This document shows positions 1 through 11,519 of a stretch of DNA of 64,000 bases, in pieces. The notes under the pieces are model-generated. The model did not search any database and had not been told where the DNA came from. It saw only the letters and a list, made by a program, of their open reading frames with translations. The DNA is taken from positions 1,233,501-1,297,500 of the forward strand of contig JAYKKM010000080.1 of NCBI GenBank assembly GCA_035772405.1, written 5' to 3'. A program made the position numbers and the translations under genes. The DNA comes from Chrysogorgia sp. JL179-B06 (taxonomy: Eukaryota > Cnidaria > Anthozoa > Scleralcyonacea > Chrysogorgiidae). Every line of letters starts with the position of its first letter. The first letter of the stretch is position 1.

Positions 1-69
1 CGGTGAGAACAGTATAAAGATGAAGCTGCCAAATGATCTCTTTAGCAAGACAATCATGATAAAAGATGT
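1..69 (+). CDS. LRR-repeat exon (partial, host gene)
   Basis: This is the 3' part of an exon cut by the window edge, followed by the splice donor GTGTAAGTATAG (exon ends ...GATGT, intron starts at base 70). Read with one leading base, it encodes a leucine-rich-repeat segment, NSIKMKLPNDLF then SKTIMIKDV. The LP.DLF pattern and the two-base 3' overhang match the exons at 8906, 48645 and 61787, so these belong to one gene. With about 3 bases lost to the edge it would be 72 bp, one 24-residue LRR. The product is probably an extracellular LRR protein. LGR/RXFP-type receptors use exactly such exons, but neither a signal peptide nor a membrane domain lies in this window. Confidence 0.6.
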
Positions 70-479
70 GTAAGTATAGACTTTATAATAACTAGGAGTG
101 ATGTTTTACGTAGTCACATTTTTAGGATTTAAAATAGCAAAATAATTCAATTCAATTCAGTAGAGTGATCAGAATTCTGAACATTCGAATTTGTTATGAA
201 GCGATCAGATGGGTGGCCAGAAACAGAATGGAAATACCGCTTTGTAGAAAATTTGTTCTGTGAGATTTACATATTCTATTTGGTTTATATATCGCCTCCA
301 CTTAGGTGTAGTAATTAAACAGAACAGTAGCTGTATTAGAGCCACTATGTTAGGTCAAGACCTGACGTTGAATTAGTCAATTGATTGCTTGGTTGGGAAT
401 ATGACAGATGAATGGTTTGCTAATTTGTTAAAACTGTTTCTACTGTAGTTTTAATTCACCTTCGGTACGTGGAGCCACA
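70..479. other. Intron sequence without recognisable feature
   Basis: This AT-rich stretch follows the donor site. I see no open frame, repeat or motif in it. Its first dozen bases (GTAAGTATAGAC) recur after the exon at 8906, consistent with an origin of the exons by tandem duplication. Confidence 0.4.
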
Positions 480-1800
480 CTCTATCGCCCATCACGGCGT
501 GCGGCCGTGCTTGCCGCTCCTGTAGGCGCATGGGACCCGTACGAATATGTTGTACCGTCACCGAGGATCACATGACGTTTAGCAGGGCGAACAGCAATGT
601 CGTTGGAGTGCCAGCTAAAACTTCCACATCAAGATCCTCTACAACAAGGCCCTCGAATCTAAACTCTTTATTGTCGCGTACGAACGATATGCGTGTTTCT
701 CCAACGACATGTAGCGGTGAGGAGCCATCGGCCTGGTGGACGGACTGGGCACTGGATGTCATACGGGAGCCGAGGACGCTTCGCGGTGGAATGGCGTATT
801 TCCGGTGGCGCTACTGTCTATTGTTATACGGACAGGGTGATGGGTGTAGAACGCGTCTACGTATGGTGACTGGCGCGTTTGGACGCGGAAGGCTGTGAAG
901 TTGGAGCTAGGTTCATCGGTATTCGTAACACTAGTAGGTACATTCACACCATCGTCATCATCATCAGACCCATTGTCATCTTGGCGATATATCGCTTGTC
1001 ATTTCCTGGCAGGAAGTTGCAATCGCTTAAAAAGTGGGACAAAGTTTCTCTCGACAGGTATTTCTAGGGGCAGGCTTGTAAGGTGCTTTATTAACGGCGA
1101 GTCGGCGGTAATTGGAGGACACATCTTCCACAAGACACATCTTCCACAAATGCCATCAATCTCTGATACAAATCTTCCGGGCGCTCATCGGCTCCGAGGT
1201 GGATGTCAGCAAAGTCGATGAAGTGAGCACCAGTGACTTGGAAGCCGAAATGCTGTCTGATTGTTTGCCAGATATACTCAACCGAAGTTGAGTTCTTTAC
1301 CAGGGTATTCCTCGAGATAATCGGACAATAGTTAGCTATTTGGCCTAGCATACATTTGATTTCTTTTGGGCTGTTAGGCGCTTTGGAGCTGGTACGTTAT
1401 CACTATCGTCGGTGAATCCACGTATAGCCTGTGCCTTAGTCTTTTTGCCCCATATGGACCCTTCAACTAGGAAGGGGGCGAAGTCATTGTCTAGCGATAA
1501 AGTGTATATAGAGCAAATTCTGTCGCCAGTTCTCAAAACTATTCACAGTTTCTACCTTTGATAAGCACCATTGCTTTGGTGCTCGATGAGTGGATGCCAT
1601 ATTATCGGGGTTTACAACGAGACGTGCTTGAGCAGTGGACGGTTCTTCACTGTTTGGGTCGACCTTTCGGCTGGATTTTGATTGCAGGCTCTTTCATAGG
1701 TTCGATAAAGTAGCTGCAACCACGCCAGGGAATGAACAAGACGATCCAACACACGTTTCGGTGAATGATAAATGGATTTAATGAAGTCTTGGAATAGCAA
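480..1800 (-). pseudogene. Ty3/Gypsy retrotransposon relic: gag and protease
   Basis: Decayed Gypsy pieces are readable on the minus strand in gag-to-protease order. Around 1600-1500 there is a gag start-like segment ([12 protein letters not shown], then [10 protein letters not shown]). From 1536 to 1345 the frame contains [11 protein letters not shown] and [14 protein letters not shown]. From 1351 to 1091 it contains [10 protein letters not shown] and [14 protein letters not shown]. Protease-flanking sequence follows at 762-568 (HQADGSSPLHVVGETR and DLDVEVLAGTP). These strings are typical of cnidarian Gypsy polyproteins as I remember them. The pieces lie in different frames with stops between them, and reverse transcriptase and integrase are absent, so this is a dead 5' fragment. 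The upstream minus-strand segment 1612-1803 ([19 protein letters not shown]) looks like the gag N-terminal leader. Confidence 0.7.
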
Positions 1801-1803
1801 CAA

Positions 1804-2560
1804 GTATTATTAACTAGACTAGGCAAAACAAGATGGCCGATGCGAGAGAGAGTTCACGGCGCATGTCCTTACAAAGGTACTGCTGACCGGTACTGGCGAT
1901 GAAAAATTCAAAAGTCGTGGTAAATAAAGAAAAGTTACTTAAACACGATGTTGTGACCACCTTGCTGCACGAAGAGCGTTGAAAAGTCAGGAAATCTGAT
2001 ACTCAGGAATCCAAACATAAAATTTAGGAAAATTCAAAATTCCCAACAGATACGAAAGTAAAACTTGGACAAGAGGACAGGAACACCAAATCCAAATAAA
2101 TGATGAAGTTATTGGTCACCAATAACAGTCACGAAATAGCAGTTTTAATACAATACTCGACGTCCACGAAAGCAGAGGTATAGGGGCCTAGCGGTGAACG
2201 TTGCTGTAGGATCTGATCGATTAGACCTCCACGTCAAACATTTTGCCCACAGATGTTTTTTTGATTTCTTGATTTCTAATCAATATCTGAATCAAGATGA
2301 ATCAAGTTCTTAAAATCTTAAAATAAGAATAAATATCTTGCCAATTTTTTTCATTTTTAATAATAATAATAATAATATTATTATATTTATACAGGTTAAA
2401 CTTGTTTCAGCAATATAAATTGCTGGTATCAATCAAGGACCTGTTGATATATCTATTATTACATTGAATGAATTAAGTCAAACTATGAGACGTAAAATTA
2501 AAATAATTATATATACAAAAAATAATATAATATTAAGATATAAATAATTCTAAAGTATGT
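1804..2560. other. Probable Gypsy leader, then AT-rich intron
   Basis: Bases 1804-2240 adjoin the gag 5' side of the Gypsy relic on its minus strand and are probably its untranslated leader or LTR remnant. I could not place LTR ends. Bases 2250-2560 are AT-rich, with a TAA/TTA microsatellite near 2363-2390, and hold no gene. Confidence 0.35.
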
Positions 2561-2567
2561 ATAGTTA

Positions 2568-2860
2568 AAAATCAAAGTTAAAATTATTGAAGTTGTGCTT
2601 AAATCTTAAAAACGACTGTTCTGTCTTCATATCACTGGTCAGTTTATTACAAATAATTGCTCCTTGATATGCAAACGTTTTCTTTCCCGCTTCAGTTCTT
2701 ATCTTTGAAATAACAATATTTATGTTGTACCCACGTGTGCATTTGGAATGTGAGACTCTTGTGAAATAATTATTTAAGGCCATTGGTGCTATGCCATTTA
2801 AACACTTGAAAACCTCACGAGCACAAGTTCTGTTTCTAATTTCATTCACTATTGGCAGTT
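2568..2860 (-). pseudogene. LINE reverse-transcriptase 3' tail fragment
   Basis: The 94-residue minus-strand frame contains the order seen at the C-terminus of CR1/L2/Jockey-like LINE reverse transcriptases. First comes REVFKCLNGIAPMALNNYF, then a basic TRGYNINI segment, then KKTFAYQGAIICNKL, then a SFLRFKHNF ending. Only this extreme C-terminal region survives, which is the usual outcome of 5' truncation on insertion. The catalytic domains are missing, so the copy is dead. Family assignment within the LINEs is uncertain. Confidence 0.6.
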
Positions 2861-3084
2861 TTACAGAATTTGTTGACCATTTGTTATCCTTAATATGCTC
2901 GGGTTTGGATTCTTTCGAACTTTTGTTGATTAGTTATTGATAAATTCAAGAAAACATTATTACAATACAGTGTGTATAAAAAAAACTGAACCCTTAGAAA
3001 ACGGTCGTATACTCCTGGGAAATTAAAAACACGGTCTCAATAGAAAAAAACCACGAAACAGCGAAACTATTTTTTGTTTATCAT

Positions 3085-3300
3085 TTTAACAAGATACATG
3101 GAGGTCGTGGAAGGTCTGGACGTCTTCGTGGACGGGAGGGCCAACTTCGTAAGTGCTCGGCCCATCTTCGGAACCCGTCGGAACATCATCGGAAGTTGTC
3201 GGAACAATTTCGGAATTCGGAGCGACTTCGGAAGTGGTCGGATAAACTTCGGAAGTGGTCGGTAATGGTCGCAAGGCTCTCGGGGGTCGTCGAAATATGG
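3085..3300. repeat. TCGGAA minisatellite
   Basis: Short irregular units built on CTTCGGAAGTGGTCGG-like words (10-12 bp) repeat through this stretch. They are found in the opposite orientation at about 7640-7780. Long open frames across it on both strands reflect the repeat period, not a gene. Confidence 0.6.
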
Positions 3301-3739
3301 TCGGATGGGGTCGGAAGGTCTTCGTAAGGACATCTCGAAGCGGTAGGGATCTGTTGGAGGGGGTTGGTACGTGGTTTCGCTGCTGCGGTGGGGGTGGGAT
3401 ATCAATGGTGGGTATAGTCAGCAGCGGCAACGGACAATTAGCAGTTATTCCACGAACTCGAGTCGTATATGAGCTGATAGCCGACGAGGCGCTAGCCATA
3501 TACGACGAGAGTGAGTGGAATAACTGTTTTATTATATACACAAGCTCTGGATATGAACAACATAAAATTGCAAGTTTATATTATACAAGTAATTGAATGG
3601 ATTTTTAAATTTTCTCTCAACATCCGTCATGCGTAATTGAATAATTAAATTATGTCACGTGAAAGTGAAACGCCGATCAATCACTCATGGAAGGCATTCA
3701 TATTATAAACAGTTTGAACAAAGAAAGTTACGCTCTGCA

Positions 3740-4080
3740 AAACCACTTTACCGATCAAAAAAACAGTTCAGCAAAGTCAGTTGTAAATGTTCGCATTGCA
3801 ATGGTGAAAGTTGAACACTGTACTTTTTGTCGTGGAGCTTCGCCGACTGCCATGTTTGAATACCGAACCCCGTCCATGTTGACATCAAACTTATTGCATT
3901 TTGAATCATTTGGACGCTGAAAGAGACTTTCGCAGGCATGATTTAGATGCTTCAAGTATTTTTGGATCGTTTCGACAGGGCGGATGCTTGAGTCTCGAAT
4001 ACGGAAGATTTTGCCGTAGGACTCATCTTCGGTGTTGCCGAGGCCGCCTTTTGCTCTTTTGAAATGGGTTTTTGTAGACT
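3740..4080 (-). pseudogene. Crypton/DUF3504-type tyrosine recombinase fragment
   Basis: Minus-strand translation from about 4075 to 3750 gives AKGGLGNTEDESYGKIF, then RPVETIQKYLKHLNHACESL, then FQRP. This matches the region between the first catalytic arginine and the HxxR box of KCTD1/ZMYM-like (DUF3504) tyrosine recombinases as I know them, where a K.NP.C..LFQRP string is typical. The downstream HxxR, histidine and tyrosine boxes are absent. It lies between inverted copies of a repeat at 3360-3560 and 4678-4745, so it may be part of an insertion into the foldback element. Confidence 0.45.
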
Positions 4081-4765
4081 ACTCCAGCTATCTTGCCAGA
4101 CTTTCTCAAGGCTTTGACGAAAGCTTCAAGAATATGGTTAGCTTCAGCAAAGGTAGGGTCACCAATTATGCTAAAACCTTTGTTTGACGTTTTTTGAGAA
4201 ATCTAAATGGCAGCTCTAATGAACTTCATTGTTGTTTTTATTTACAAGCCATCTTTCTGCCTGAGCAGAAATGTGAAATTGCTTTATTAAGCAAGAATTT
4301 AAGTTTGTTTTGGACATTTCTGTTATGTACTTGTCAAATTTCTTTAAACTCGTAAACCAATCATTCGTAAACCAAGTAGAAACGCTAAAATTTAATTTTT
4401 TGAAGGCCAAAAATATTTCTAGCAATGCCACTTTAAACGTCGCTGTTTTTCTAAAAATATGAAATTTGGAGAGCTTTTCGTAAAATCTAGTTGTTCTATC
4501 TACCATCAAATACTTTCATTCCGAATTTGGTAGCTTTCTGTGTGCATTTTGGTGTACTATTTCCCAGTAAAACTTGAATTTCTTCTTCGTTTAATTCTGC
4601 AAATCTGGCAGCCATTTTGCTAGATTTCTCTACTAGTAGGCCTAGTAGTAGAGGAACCAATCAGATTGCAGAATAGCTCATATCCAGAGCTTGTGTATAT
4701 AATAACCATTGATATCCCACCCCCAGCAGCGAAACCACGTACCAGCGCAAGACCTTGGTACTACC

Positions 4766-7550
4766 AGGGCGCTATAAAACACGGGCGTGGAAACGGCCTA
4801 TAAGCGCGTGATCCATGTGTGATGCGGAGGACTGGCGCGAGCGTGCTGTAGAACAAAAAAAATTATAAACAATGGCCGAAAAATATATATACGAGTGCCC
4901 GAAAAATATGGCAATACTAAGGTAGTGTGTTAACAAAATCAATGTTTTCTTGAAGTTAACAATACGAAGCTTTCTTCAACTTTAGATTTACCTCGTTACC
5001 TTTTCAATAAATCTACTTGGAAAGCTAAAATTTCAATGGTTGATCGCTGTTCTTTTCAAAATTCAGGACGTTTTATCAAGCATTGACGCTTTGAATTGAC
5101 GATTACTACTTCACCAGGTAACCAAAAGTTAATTTGACCACATCAAACGCTTGGTAATTTTATAAGCTTTACAATGTATACTGTGAGGAGACCGGCTTTT
5201 ACCGGCTTTTTTATATTTTGTGTTTTCGTTGATCCGAGATCGATCTATAAACTCACTAGTGTAACAGAAACACTGGAACCGCGGAAAAATTATATTTTCT
5301 TTCTTTTCTTCTTCCCTAGTACTTAAATGGTGTTTTGAATACACCAATCTCTTTCCCAAGTTATCAGCTTCGAAAGGATGCTGTGAGAAAACCGACTTTT
5401 TTAACATTTTCTATTTTTAAAGCCTTGTTTTGGACCCGTTCGTCGGAAAAATTAGGTTTTTCTTGTTTTTTTCTGCACTAGGTACTTAAAGTTTATTTTG
5501 AATACGCCAATCTCTTGCCCAAGTGATCAGCTTTCGAGTGGATACTGTGAGAAAACCGGCTTTTTTGATATTTTGTATTTTTAAAGCCTTGTTTTCGACC
5601 AGTTCGTAGACAAAATCTTGTGCAGTTGTACTGTTTTAAATGTAATAGGAACCGCGGAAAAATTAGGTTTTTCTTGTTTTTTTCTGCACTAGGTACTTAA
5701 AGTTTATTTTGAATACACCAATCTCTTGCCCAAGTGATCAGCTTTCGAGTGGATACTATGAAAAAACCGGCTTTTTTGATATTTTCTATTTTTAAAGTCT
5801 TGTTTTCGACCAGTTCGTAGACAAAATCTTGTGCAGTTGTACTGTTTTAAATGTAATAGGAACCGCGGAAAAATTAGGTTTTTCTTGTTTTTTTCTGCAC
5901 TAGGTACTTAAAATCTATTTTGAATACATCAATCTCTTGCCCAAGTGATCAGCTTTCGAGTGGATACTATGAAAAAACCGGCTTTTTTGATATTTTCTAT
6001 TTTTAAAGTCTTGTTTTCGACCAGTTCGTAGACAAAATCTTGTGCAGTTGTACTGTTTTAAATGTAATAGGAACCGCGGAAAAATTAGGTTTTTCTTGTT
6101 TTTTTCTGCACTAGGTACTTAAAGTTTATTTTGAATACACCAATCTCTTGCCCAAGTGATCAGCTTTCGAGTGGATACTGTGAGAAAACCGGCTTTTTTG
6201 ATATTTTGTGTATGGTTTTCGACCCACGGTTCCAAATCTTGTCTATTTCGAGTCTTTCGATTGTACAACTGCACAAGGTATTGTTTTAAAAATAGAAAAT
6301 ATCAAAAAAGCCGGTTTTTTCATAGTATCCACTCGAAAGCTGATCACTTGGGCAAGAGATTGGTGTATTCAAAATAAACTTTAAGTACCTAGTGCAGAAA
6401 AAAACAAGAAAAACCTAATTTTTCCGCGGTTCCTATTACATTTAAAACAGTACAACTGCACAAGATTTTGTCTACGAACTGGTCGAAAACAAGGCTTTAA
6501 AAATACAAAATATCAAAAAAGCCGGTTTTCTCACAGTATCCACTCGAAAGCTGATCACTTGGGCAAGAGATTGGCGTATTCAAAATAAACTTTAAGTACC
6601 TAGTGCAGAAAAAAACAAGAAAAACCTAATTTTTCCGCGGTTCCTATTACATTTAAAACAGTACAACTGCACAAGATTTTGTCTACGAACTGGTCGAAAA
6701 CAAGGCTTTAAAAATACAAAATATCAAAAAAGCCGGTTTTCTCACAGTATCCACTCGAAAGCTGATCACTTGGGCAAGAGATTGGCGTATTCAAAATAAA
6801 CTTTAAGTACCTAGTGCAGAAAAAAACAAGAAAAACCTAATTTTTCCGACGAACGGGTCCAAAACAAGGCTTTAAAAATAGAAAATGTTAAAAAAGTCGG
6901 TTTTCTCACAGCATCCTTTCGAAGCTGATAACTTGGGAAAGAGATTGGTGTATTCAAAACACCATTTAAGTACTAGGGAAGAAGAAAAGAAAGAAAATAT
7001 AATTTTTCCGCGGTTCCAGTGTTTCTGACTATACGGGGCCGTTCACACTAGTGAGTTAGATCGATCTCGGATCAACGAAAACACAAAATATAAAAAAGCC
7101 GGTAAAAGCCGGTCTCCTCACAGTATACATTGTAAAGCTTATAAAATTACCAAGCGTTTGATGTGGTCAAATTAACTTTTGGTTACCTGGTGGAGTAGTA
7201 ATCGTCAATTCAAAGCGTCAATGCTTGATAAAACGTCCTGAATTTTGAAAAGAACAGCGATCAACCATTGAAATTTTAGCTTTCCAAGTAGATTTATTGA
7301 AAAGGTAACGAGGTAAATCTAAAGTTGAAGAAAGCTTCGTATTGTTAACTTCAAGAAAACATTGATTTTGTTGACACACTACCTTAGTATTGCCATATTT
7401 TTCGGGCACTCGTATATATATTTTTCGGCCATTGTTTATAATTTTTTTTGTTCTACAGCACGCTCGCGCCAGTCCTCCGCATCACACATGGATCACGCGC
7501 TTATAGGCCGTTTCCACGCCCGTGTTTTATAGCGCCCTGGTACTACCAAC
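4766..7550. repeat. Near-perfect 2.8-kb palindrome
   Basis: Bases 4766-6206 read as the reverse complement of 6296-7550 around an unpaired centre of about 90 bp. Outer arms share, for example, GGCGCTATAAAACACGGGCG (4769) with its complement ending at 7546. The arms differ in length by about one 211-bp repeat unit. Such a structure is prone to cruciform formation and assembly error, so its exact length should be treated with caution. Confidence 0.75.
5649..6281 (+). repeat. 211-bp tandem repeats in palindrome arm
   Basis: The word GAACCGCGGAAAAATTAGG starts at 5649, 5860 and 6071, giving an exact 211-bp period. Each unit carries a CTAGGTACTTAAA motif and AAAACCGGCTTTTTTGATA. A diverged further unit precedes it from about 5435. 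The right arm carries the same units inverted (CCGCGGTTCC at 6424 and 6635, again 211 bp apart). Confidence 0.8.
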
Positions 7551-7780
7551 GACCACCCACCACCTCTGACCGATCGTCGATGGATACCGACGACCCTCCG
7601 ACAGATCCCTACCGCTTCAAGATGGCCTTACCTTCCGACCCTATCCGACCACCTCCCGACGACTCCCGATAGTCTTCCGACCATTCCCGACCACCTTCCG
7701 ACCACTTCCGAAGTTTCGCCGACTACTTCCGAAAGCGTTCCGACGGATTCCGAAGTTGTTCCGACAACTTCCGATGATAT

Positions 7781-7845
7781 GAAGGAGCATAACTGCAAAG
7801 AAACGTTAATATATTTAACATGTTTCTTTGCAGTTATGCTCCTTC
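7781..7845. repeat. Short hairpin, GAAGGAGCATAACTGC
   Basis: GAAGGAGCATAACTGCAAAG at 7781 is followed by its reverse complement ending at 7845, with a loop of about 20 bases. The same GAAGGAGCATAACTGC word recurs alone near 8055. Confidence 0.6.
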
Positions 7846-7958
7846 ACATTATTACAAGTTATCTTAATTTCCCAGGTGTATTAAGACCGTGTTTTTAATT
7901 TCCCAGGAGTATTATAAGACCGTTTTCTAAGGGTTCCGTTTTTTTTATACACACTGTA

Positions 7959-8070
7959 CAGGGTGTATAAAAAAACGAGACCTTTAGAAATTAACCTAGT
8001 TGTTAAGCACAAGATTTTATGCTCCTGGGAATTAAAAAGAGCTTCTAATCGTATGAAGGAGCATAACTGC
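7959..8070. mobile_element. Truncated second end of the same foldback family
   Basis: Directly beside the right end of the 2968-7956 element, CAGGGTGTATAAAAAAACGA begins a diverged copy of the same terminal repeat. It continues with CTTTAGAAA and CTCCTGGGAATTAAAAA and stops near 8070. It is a partial, older neighbour insertion. Confidence 0.45.
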
Positions 8071-8905
8071 ATAACAAATTGTCAACGTACTAATTAGTCA
8101 TATCAGTTCGAATAAACATGGTTCAACTGACCACAGAGCAACGAGTTTTTACTGTTTTATATTATACTGAGACTCAATGTACTTTAGATCCCTATTTACT
8201 TTAGCTCTAATATATACCTATTTACACTAGCCTTTGTGTGCAGTGCTTATTTTAATTCATTCTTAATCTTCTAGCCTAAATATAAAATTCATTGACTTTT
8301 TAAACCGCTCCAATTATCAATTATACAATTCTGACTACATTATTACCAGTTTGTAGCTCGCAATCGTAATGTCTTTACTTCAGAATTTAAAAGTCTTTCG
8401 TTAAACTTATTAATCTGTGCAACCTAGTCTACACCTTAGACAGTCTACATTGGTAACACGTAGCTGTTAATGTATGATGTCTACATTAACTCAACTCGCG
8501 CTAAAATAACGATAGTTAGCGCATGCGTTTTAACGGTCAATTTGTAATCCCACATGCTTAGTCTCTCTCACTAGTCTATTAATCCAGCAATCCAAGTAGG
8601 GGAGTGGATGTTGTGGAGGATGGGGATGGCATGAAAAGCCGGGGTTAGGATCTTTGTTGTTTTTGGGTTATTTGTTAATGTAGATATCATACATTGATCT
8701 GTGATATATTTACTTTAGCTCACGGTACGTTTAGATTCGCAATCGGCATATGCAGTTCGGCCATTCGTATTCTATGTTTGATTGGTTTATATTTTCTAAT
8801 TTTTTACTCACTTACGCTTACACTCGATAGCATAGTATCAACCCAGCATATGCGCAGTAGACAAAAAACTATTCTAAATTTTAAAAGTATTTAATATTCT
8901 TTCAG
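8071..8905. other. Intron, no gene recognised
   Basis: AT-rich sequence leads into the acceptor TTCTTTCAG at 8897-8905. I recognise no coding or repeat structure. Confidence 0.4.
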
Positions 8906-8977
8906 AAATTTCTATGGAAATCAAATCACAACTCTGCCTGAAGATATTTTTCGAGCAACAACCAGACTAGAAAAGGT
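8906..8977 (+). CDS. LRR-repeat exon, 72 bp (host gene)
   Basis: The acceptor TTCTTTCAG precedes a 72-bp exon that ends in GT and is followed by the donor GTAAGTATAG. With a one-base lead it encodes NFYGNQITTLPEDIF then RATTRLEKV. This is one complete 24-residue leucine-rich repeat with the asparagine and LP..IF positions conserved. Length, phase and splice signals agree with the exons at 48645 and 61787. It would add one solenoid turn to the LRR domain of a probable extracellular receptor. The next exon of this kind is 35 kb downstream, beyond the Polinton. Confidence 0.75.
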
Positions 8978-9094
8978 GTAAGTATAGACGGAAGTATATT
9001 AAATTTGGATGATCTTTTACCTAATCATTTGTTGAGGATTTTGAAGTCCATGCACCTTTTTGAAAATAGCCAATTTCTGGTAAAAATAATAACT

Positions 9095-9242
9095 GCTTAT
9101 TGACCGAGCGTGAGGTCTGTACAGTGAAATATCGGACCGAGGTTTTTTAGTACGGACCGAGCGAGCGCAGCGAGCGAGGTCTGTGGAAAAGAACCGAGGT
9201 CCGATATTTCACTGTACAGACCGAACAAGCGAGGTCAATAAG
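9095..9242. repeat. Terminal hairpin of Crypton-like copy 1
   Basis: GCTTATTGACC opens and GGTCAATAAGC closes this segment. Inside, GGTCTGTACAGTGAAATATC pairs with its complement GATATTTCACTGTACAGACC. The loop contains the pseudo-palindrome GAGCGAGCGCAGCGAGCGAG. ATTATATGGC follows immediately. Confidence 0.75.
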
Positions 9243-10074
9243 CTGTTTATTATATGGCCTCAAAAATAATTTTCTGTCGGGGGCAGGCAATATGTCTGGT
9301 TTTCGCTGGCGTGCATTTATTGGCTTCATCATTTTCATTGGCTATACTGCAGACTGCACAAACAAGGTTGTTTGTCAGTTTGTCTCGCCTTTGTCGATGG
9401 TAAGCAGCCTTTGTTAAACACCGCCGAGCGAGTTTAGATGCCTTCGGAATATGTGTTAGCTCATAAAATTGGCCAAGTAAAACGATTGTGGATATAAAAG
9501 ACCTGAAGGATATACGTACAGCACCGAATGTCATGAGAAAATTGTGGTACGAAGTTTTAAACATATTGGACATTTCACAAGGCATTTTTTAAGTTTCTTT
9601 ATTTACAATCTTTTAAAAACAAGTTTATAGCTTTTACATAACAATGTCATGGATAGTTTTGCAATAGTGAAACGAAGAACTCGTGCAGCTGGATAAAAAA
9701 TATTAATTGAACGTTTTGAGAAAAAAATCTGCTTACGATTTCAACACTATTTTATAAAATAACTAATCCAATAATGCCGAAACAGTTCATCAATTTAAAA
9801 ACTGAACAGTTTTTTGTCTTCATCATCACTTTCTATTATAATACGTCGACGTTTCTCATGCATGTTAAAGTTTACCGGACCGTTGAAGATTTGAAAATTA
9901 CATCCTTCAACGCTGTCGACACCAGAAAAGAAAGAACAATTCTTCGAGTTGTCTTCTGAGCTATTCGCAGTATTAGATGGATTTGTTGTGACTTGACTGA
10001 TGTTGGGCTGATTTTTCTTTAGATAATTACTACCTGAAGTTGAGGATCGACTGAGCGCTACAAACATTTATTTG

Positions 10075-11189
10075 CCTTTGTTGCTTTTCTCCAGCAGATT
10101 TATACGATTGCAGACTCTCGGTACTCTTGTGGCCGCTATGTTGGGAAATTTTCTGGAATACCAGCATCCAATAACCTTGAGATACTTGTTTTGCGTACTG
10201 AATGATTGGTGACTTTGGCTCCAGTTACTTGTTGAAGTCCAGCATTTTTTGCGGCGGTGCTAAGAAATTTCCCAATCTGATTTTTCCCAAGTGGAGCTCT
10301 CATATACCAATCATTGTCGTCCGGGCGTCGTTTGTGCTTGACAGCAAGGAAAAATGGTGCCTCGGGTTTATTCATCTCGACTGGACGGTGGCTTCTGAAT
10401 GTTTTAAAAAAATCTGACTGGACATCTTTCATTGCTGGTGGAATAAACTTTTGGCTGGAAAGCTCGCTGGTGACCTTGTTCTTGACCGGTTCTCGTCTTC
10501 GTGCCTCTTTCTCCTACCCAAACTAGCATTTCTTGGCCCTCATTTGCAGTTTGGAGCTCTACGTCGCCCCAGCGAAGTTTTCTGCTTTCGCCTCGGGCTC
10601 TAAAACCGAAATGCAGTGAAAGGAACCACCAAATGGTTCTCTGCAGAATTTCTGGATTTTCGTCGCCAAATTCACCGGAGTTAAACAATTGGTCTTCCTC
10701 GGTGTCAGTGAGTGCTCGAGTGCATGGCTTGCGGCTTGTTGCCCTTCCCGTTGTTTACTAATGACTTTCGCCGAGCTGCGAGTACCTTTCTCGACTTCTC
10801 AAACTCCTTATCCTTGAGGATTGGATATTTTTTCTCGTCTAAGTATTTTTGTATGCTTCTCTGGTTGCTGCTTAGAGTGTTTGGCTCGTATTCGCTTCCG
10901 TCTAGCTTCCTGACGTACATGAAAAACTTACAAAGGAGATGATCAAGAGCCGGAGACGGTATGTCGTGTATTATAATTTCGCCTTGATTGATACTCTCTA
11001 GGTATTTTTGAAAGATATTTCGACCTGGTTTTTTTTCAGTGTTTTTTTTGCCTTTTGACTTGTTAAAAATACCTCTATTTCTTCTTGACTGTTTAGTGTT
11101 TTTGTCTCTTCGTGACGAAAAGTCGCATTTTCATCGGTTTCCTCGTCAGGATAATAAAATTCACTTGGAGAATGCTCCTCGTTATCCAT
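10075..11189 (-). pseudogene. DUF3504/Crypton-type tyrosine recombinase, copy 1
   Basis: The gene reads from 11189 leftward in several frames. An acidic start (MDNEEHSPSEF) comes first. A SAM-like N-terminal part follows (FFMYVRKLDGSEYEPNTLSS, 10920-10705). The catalytic part is at 10688-10136. Tyrosine-recombinase residues are recognisable: arginine in FGFRARGES, NHSVRKT (HxxR), and further on QHSGHKST and SLQSYKS in another frame. CPVRFF then K.FRSHRP is characteristic of the KCTD1/ZMYM-like DUF3504 group. Frameshifts at about 10695, 10405 and 10140 break it, so this copy should be dead. Such enzymes mobilise Crypton DNA as circles. Confidence 0.7.
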
Positions 11190-11420
11190 ATTGCTGAATA
11201 GCTTCCCTGGGCTTCAGTAAACGAAATGTTACGTTACATTTTGTAGTATAATTGCGTTTTTACGATGAAAAAATCTTTGAAATTTCCGCCGGCGAGAACA
11301 ACATCCGGGACAGCGGTCCGGTACGGAAAAAGACGGACCGTGGGCCGGATACGCATTTTACGGACCGCCTATTAACCAATCAGAATTCAGGATATGTGAA
11401 AGCCATATAATAATTATCAC

Positions 11421-11519
11421 TTATTTACTGAGACCGAGGGAAACAGTGTGTTTTGTGGACCCGAGACCGCCGTCGAGGGGCCACAAAACACACTGCTTTC
11501 CCGAGGTCTCAGTAAATAA
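11421..11519. repeat. Hairpin in spacer, TTATTTACTGAGACC
   Basis: TTATTTACTGAGACC at 11421 pairs with GGTCTCAGTAAATAA ending at 11519. Inner arms CAGTGTGTTTTGTGG and CCACAAAACACACTG extend the stem to about 40 bp. It sits against the inner end of Crypton-like copy 1 and has the same style (stem plus GACCGAG) as the outer hairpins. Confidence 0.7.

Larger units (their letters stand above)
2968..7956. mobile_element. 5-kb TA-flanked foldback DNA element
   Basis: The left end CAGTGTGTATAAAAAAAAC at 2968 is repeated inverted at 7956. The match continues inward for about 80 bp (CTTAGAAAACGGTC, then CTCCTGGGAAATTAAAAACA). A TA dinucleotide flanks both ends, as expected for a Tc1/mariner-like target duplication. 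The interior is almost entirely nested inverted repeats: GTCGGAA-type minisatellite at 3085-3290 is matched in reverse at 7550-7780, and a 2.8-kb palindrome fills 4766-7550. No transposase is visible, so it is non-autonomous. Superfamily assignment rests only on the TA duplication. Confidence 0.6.

Noticed and set aside
3067..3596. Open frames of 110-150 residues on both strands
   Set aside because: They follow the period of the TCGGAA minisatellite (Pro/Thr/Ser or Gly/Arg repeats) and carry no domain.
9250..9585. 111-residue frame, repeated at 14140-14448 in the inverted copy
   Set aside because: Its preservation is explained by the recent inverted duplication. It lies in the region downstream of the recombinase and matches no family I know.
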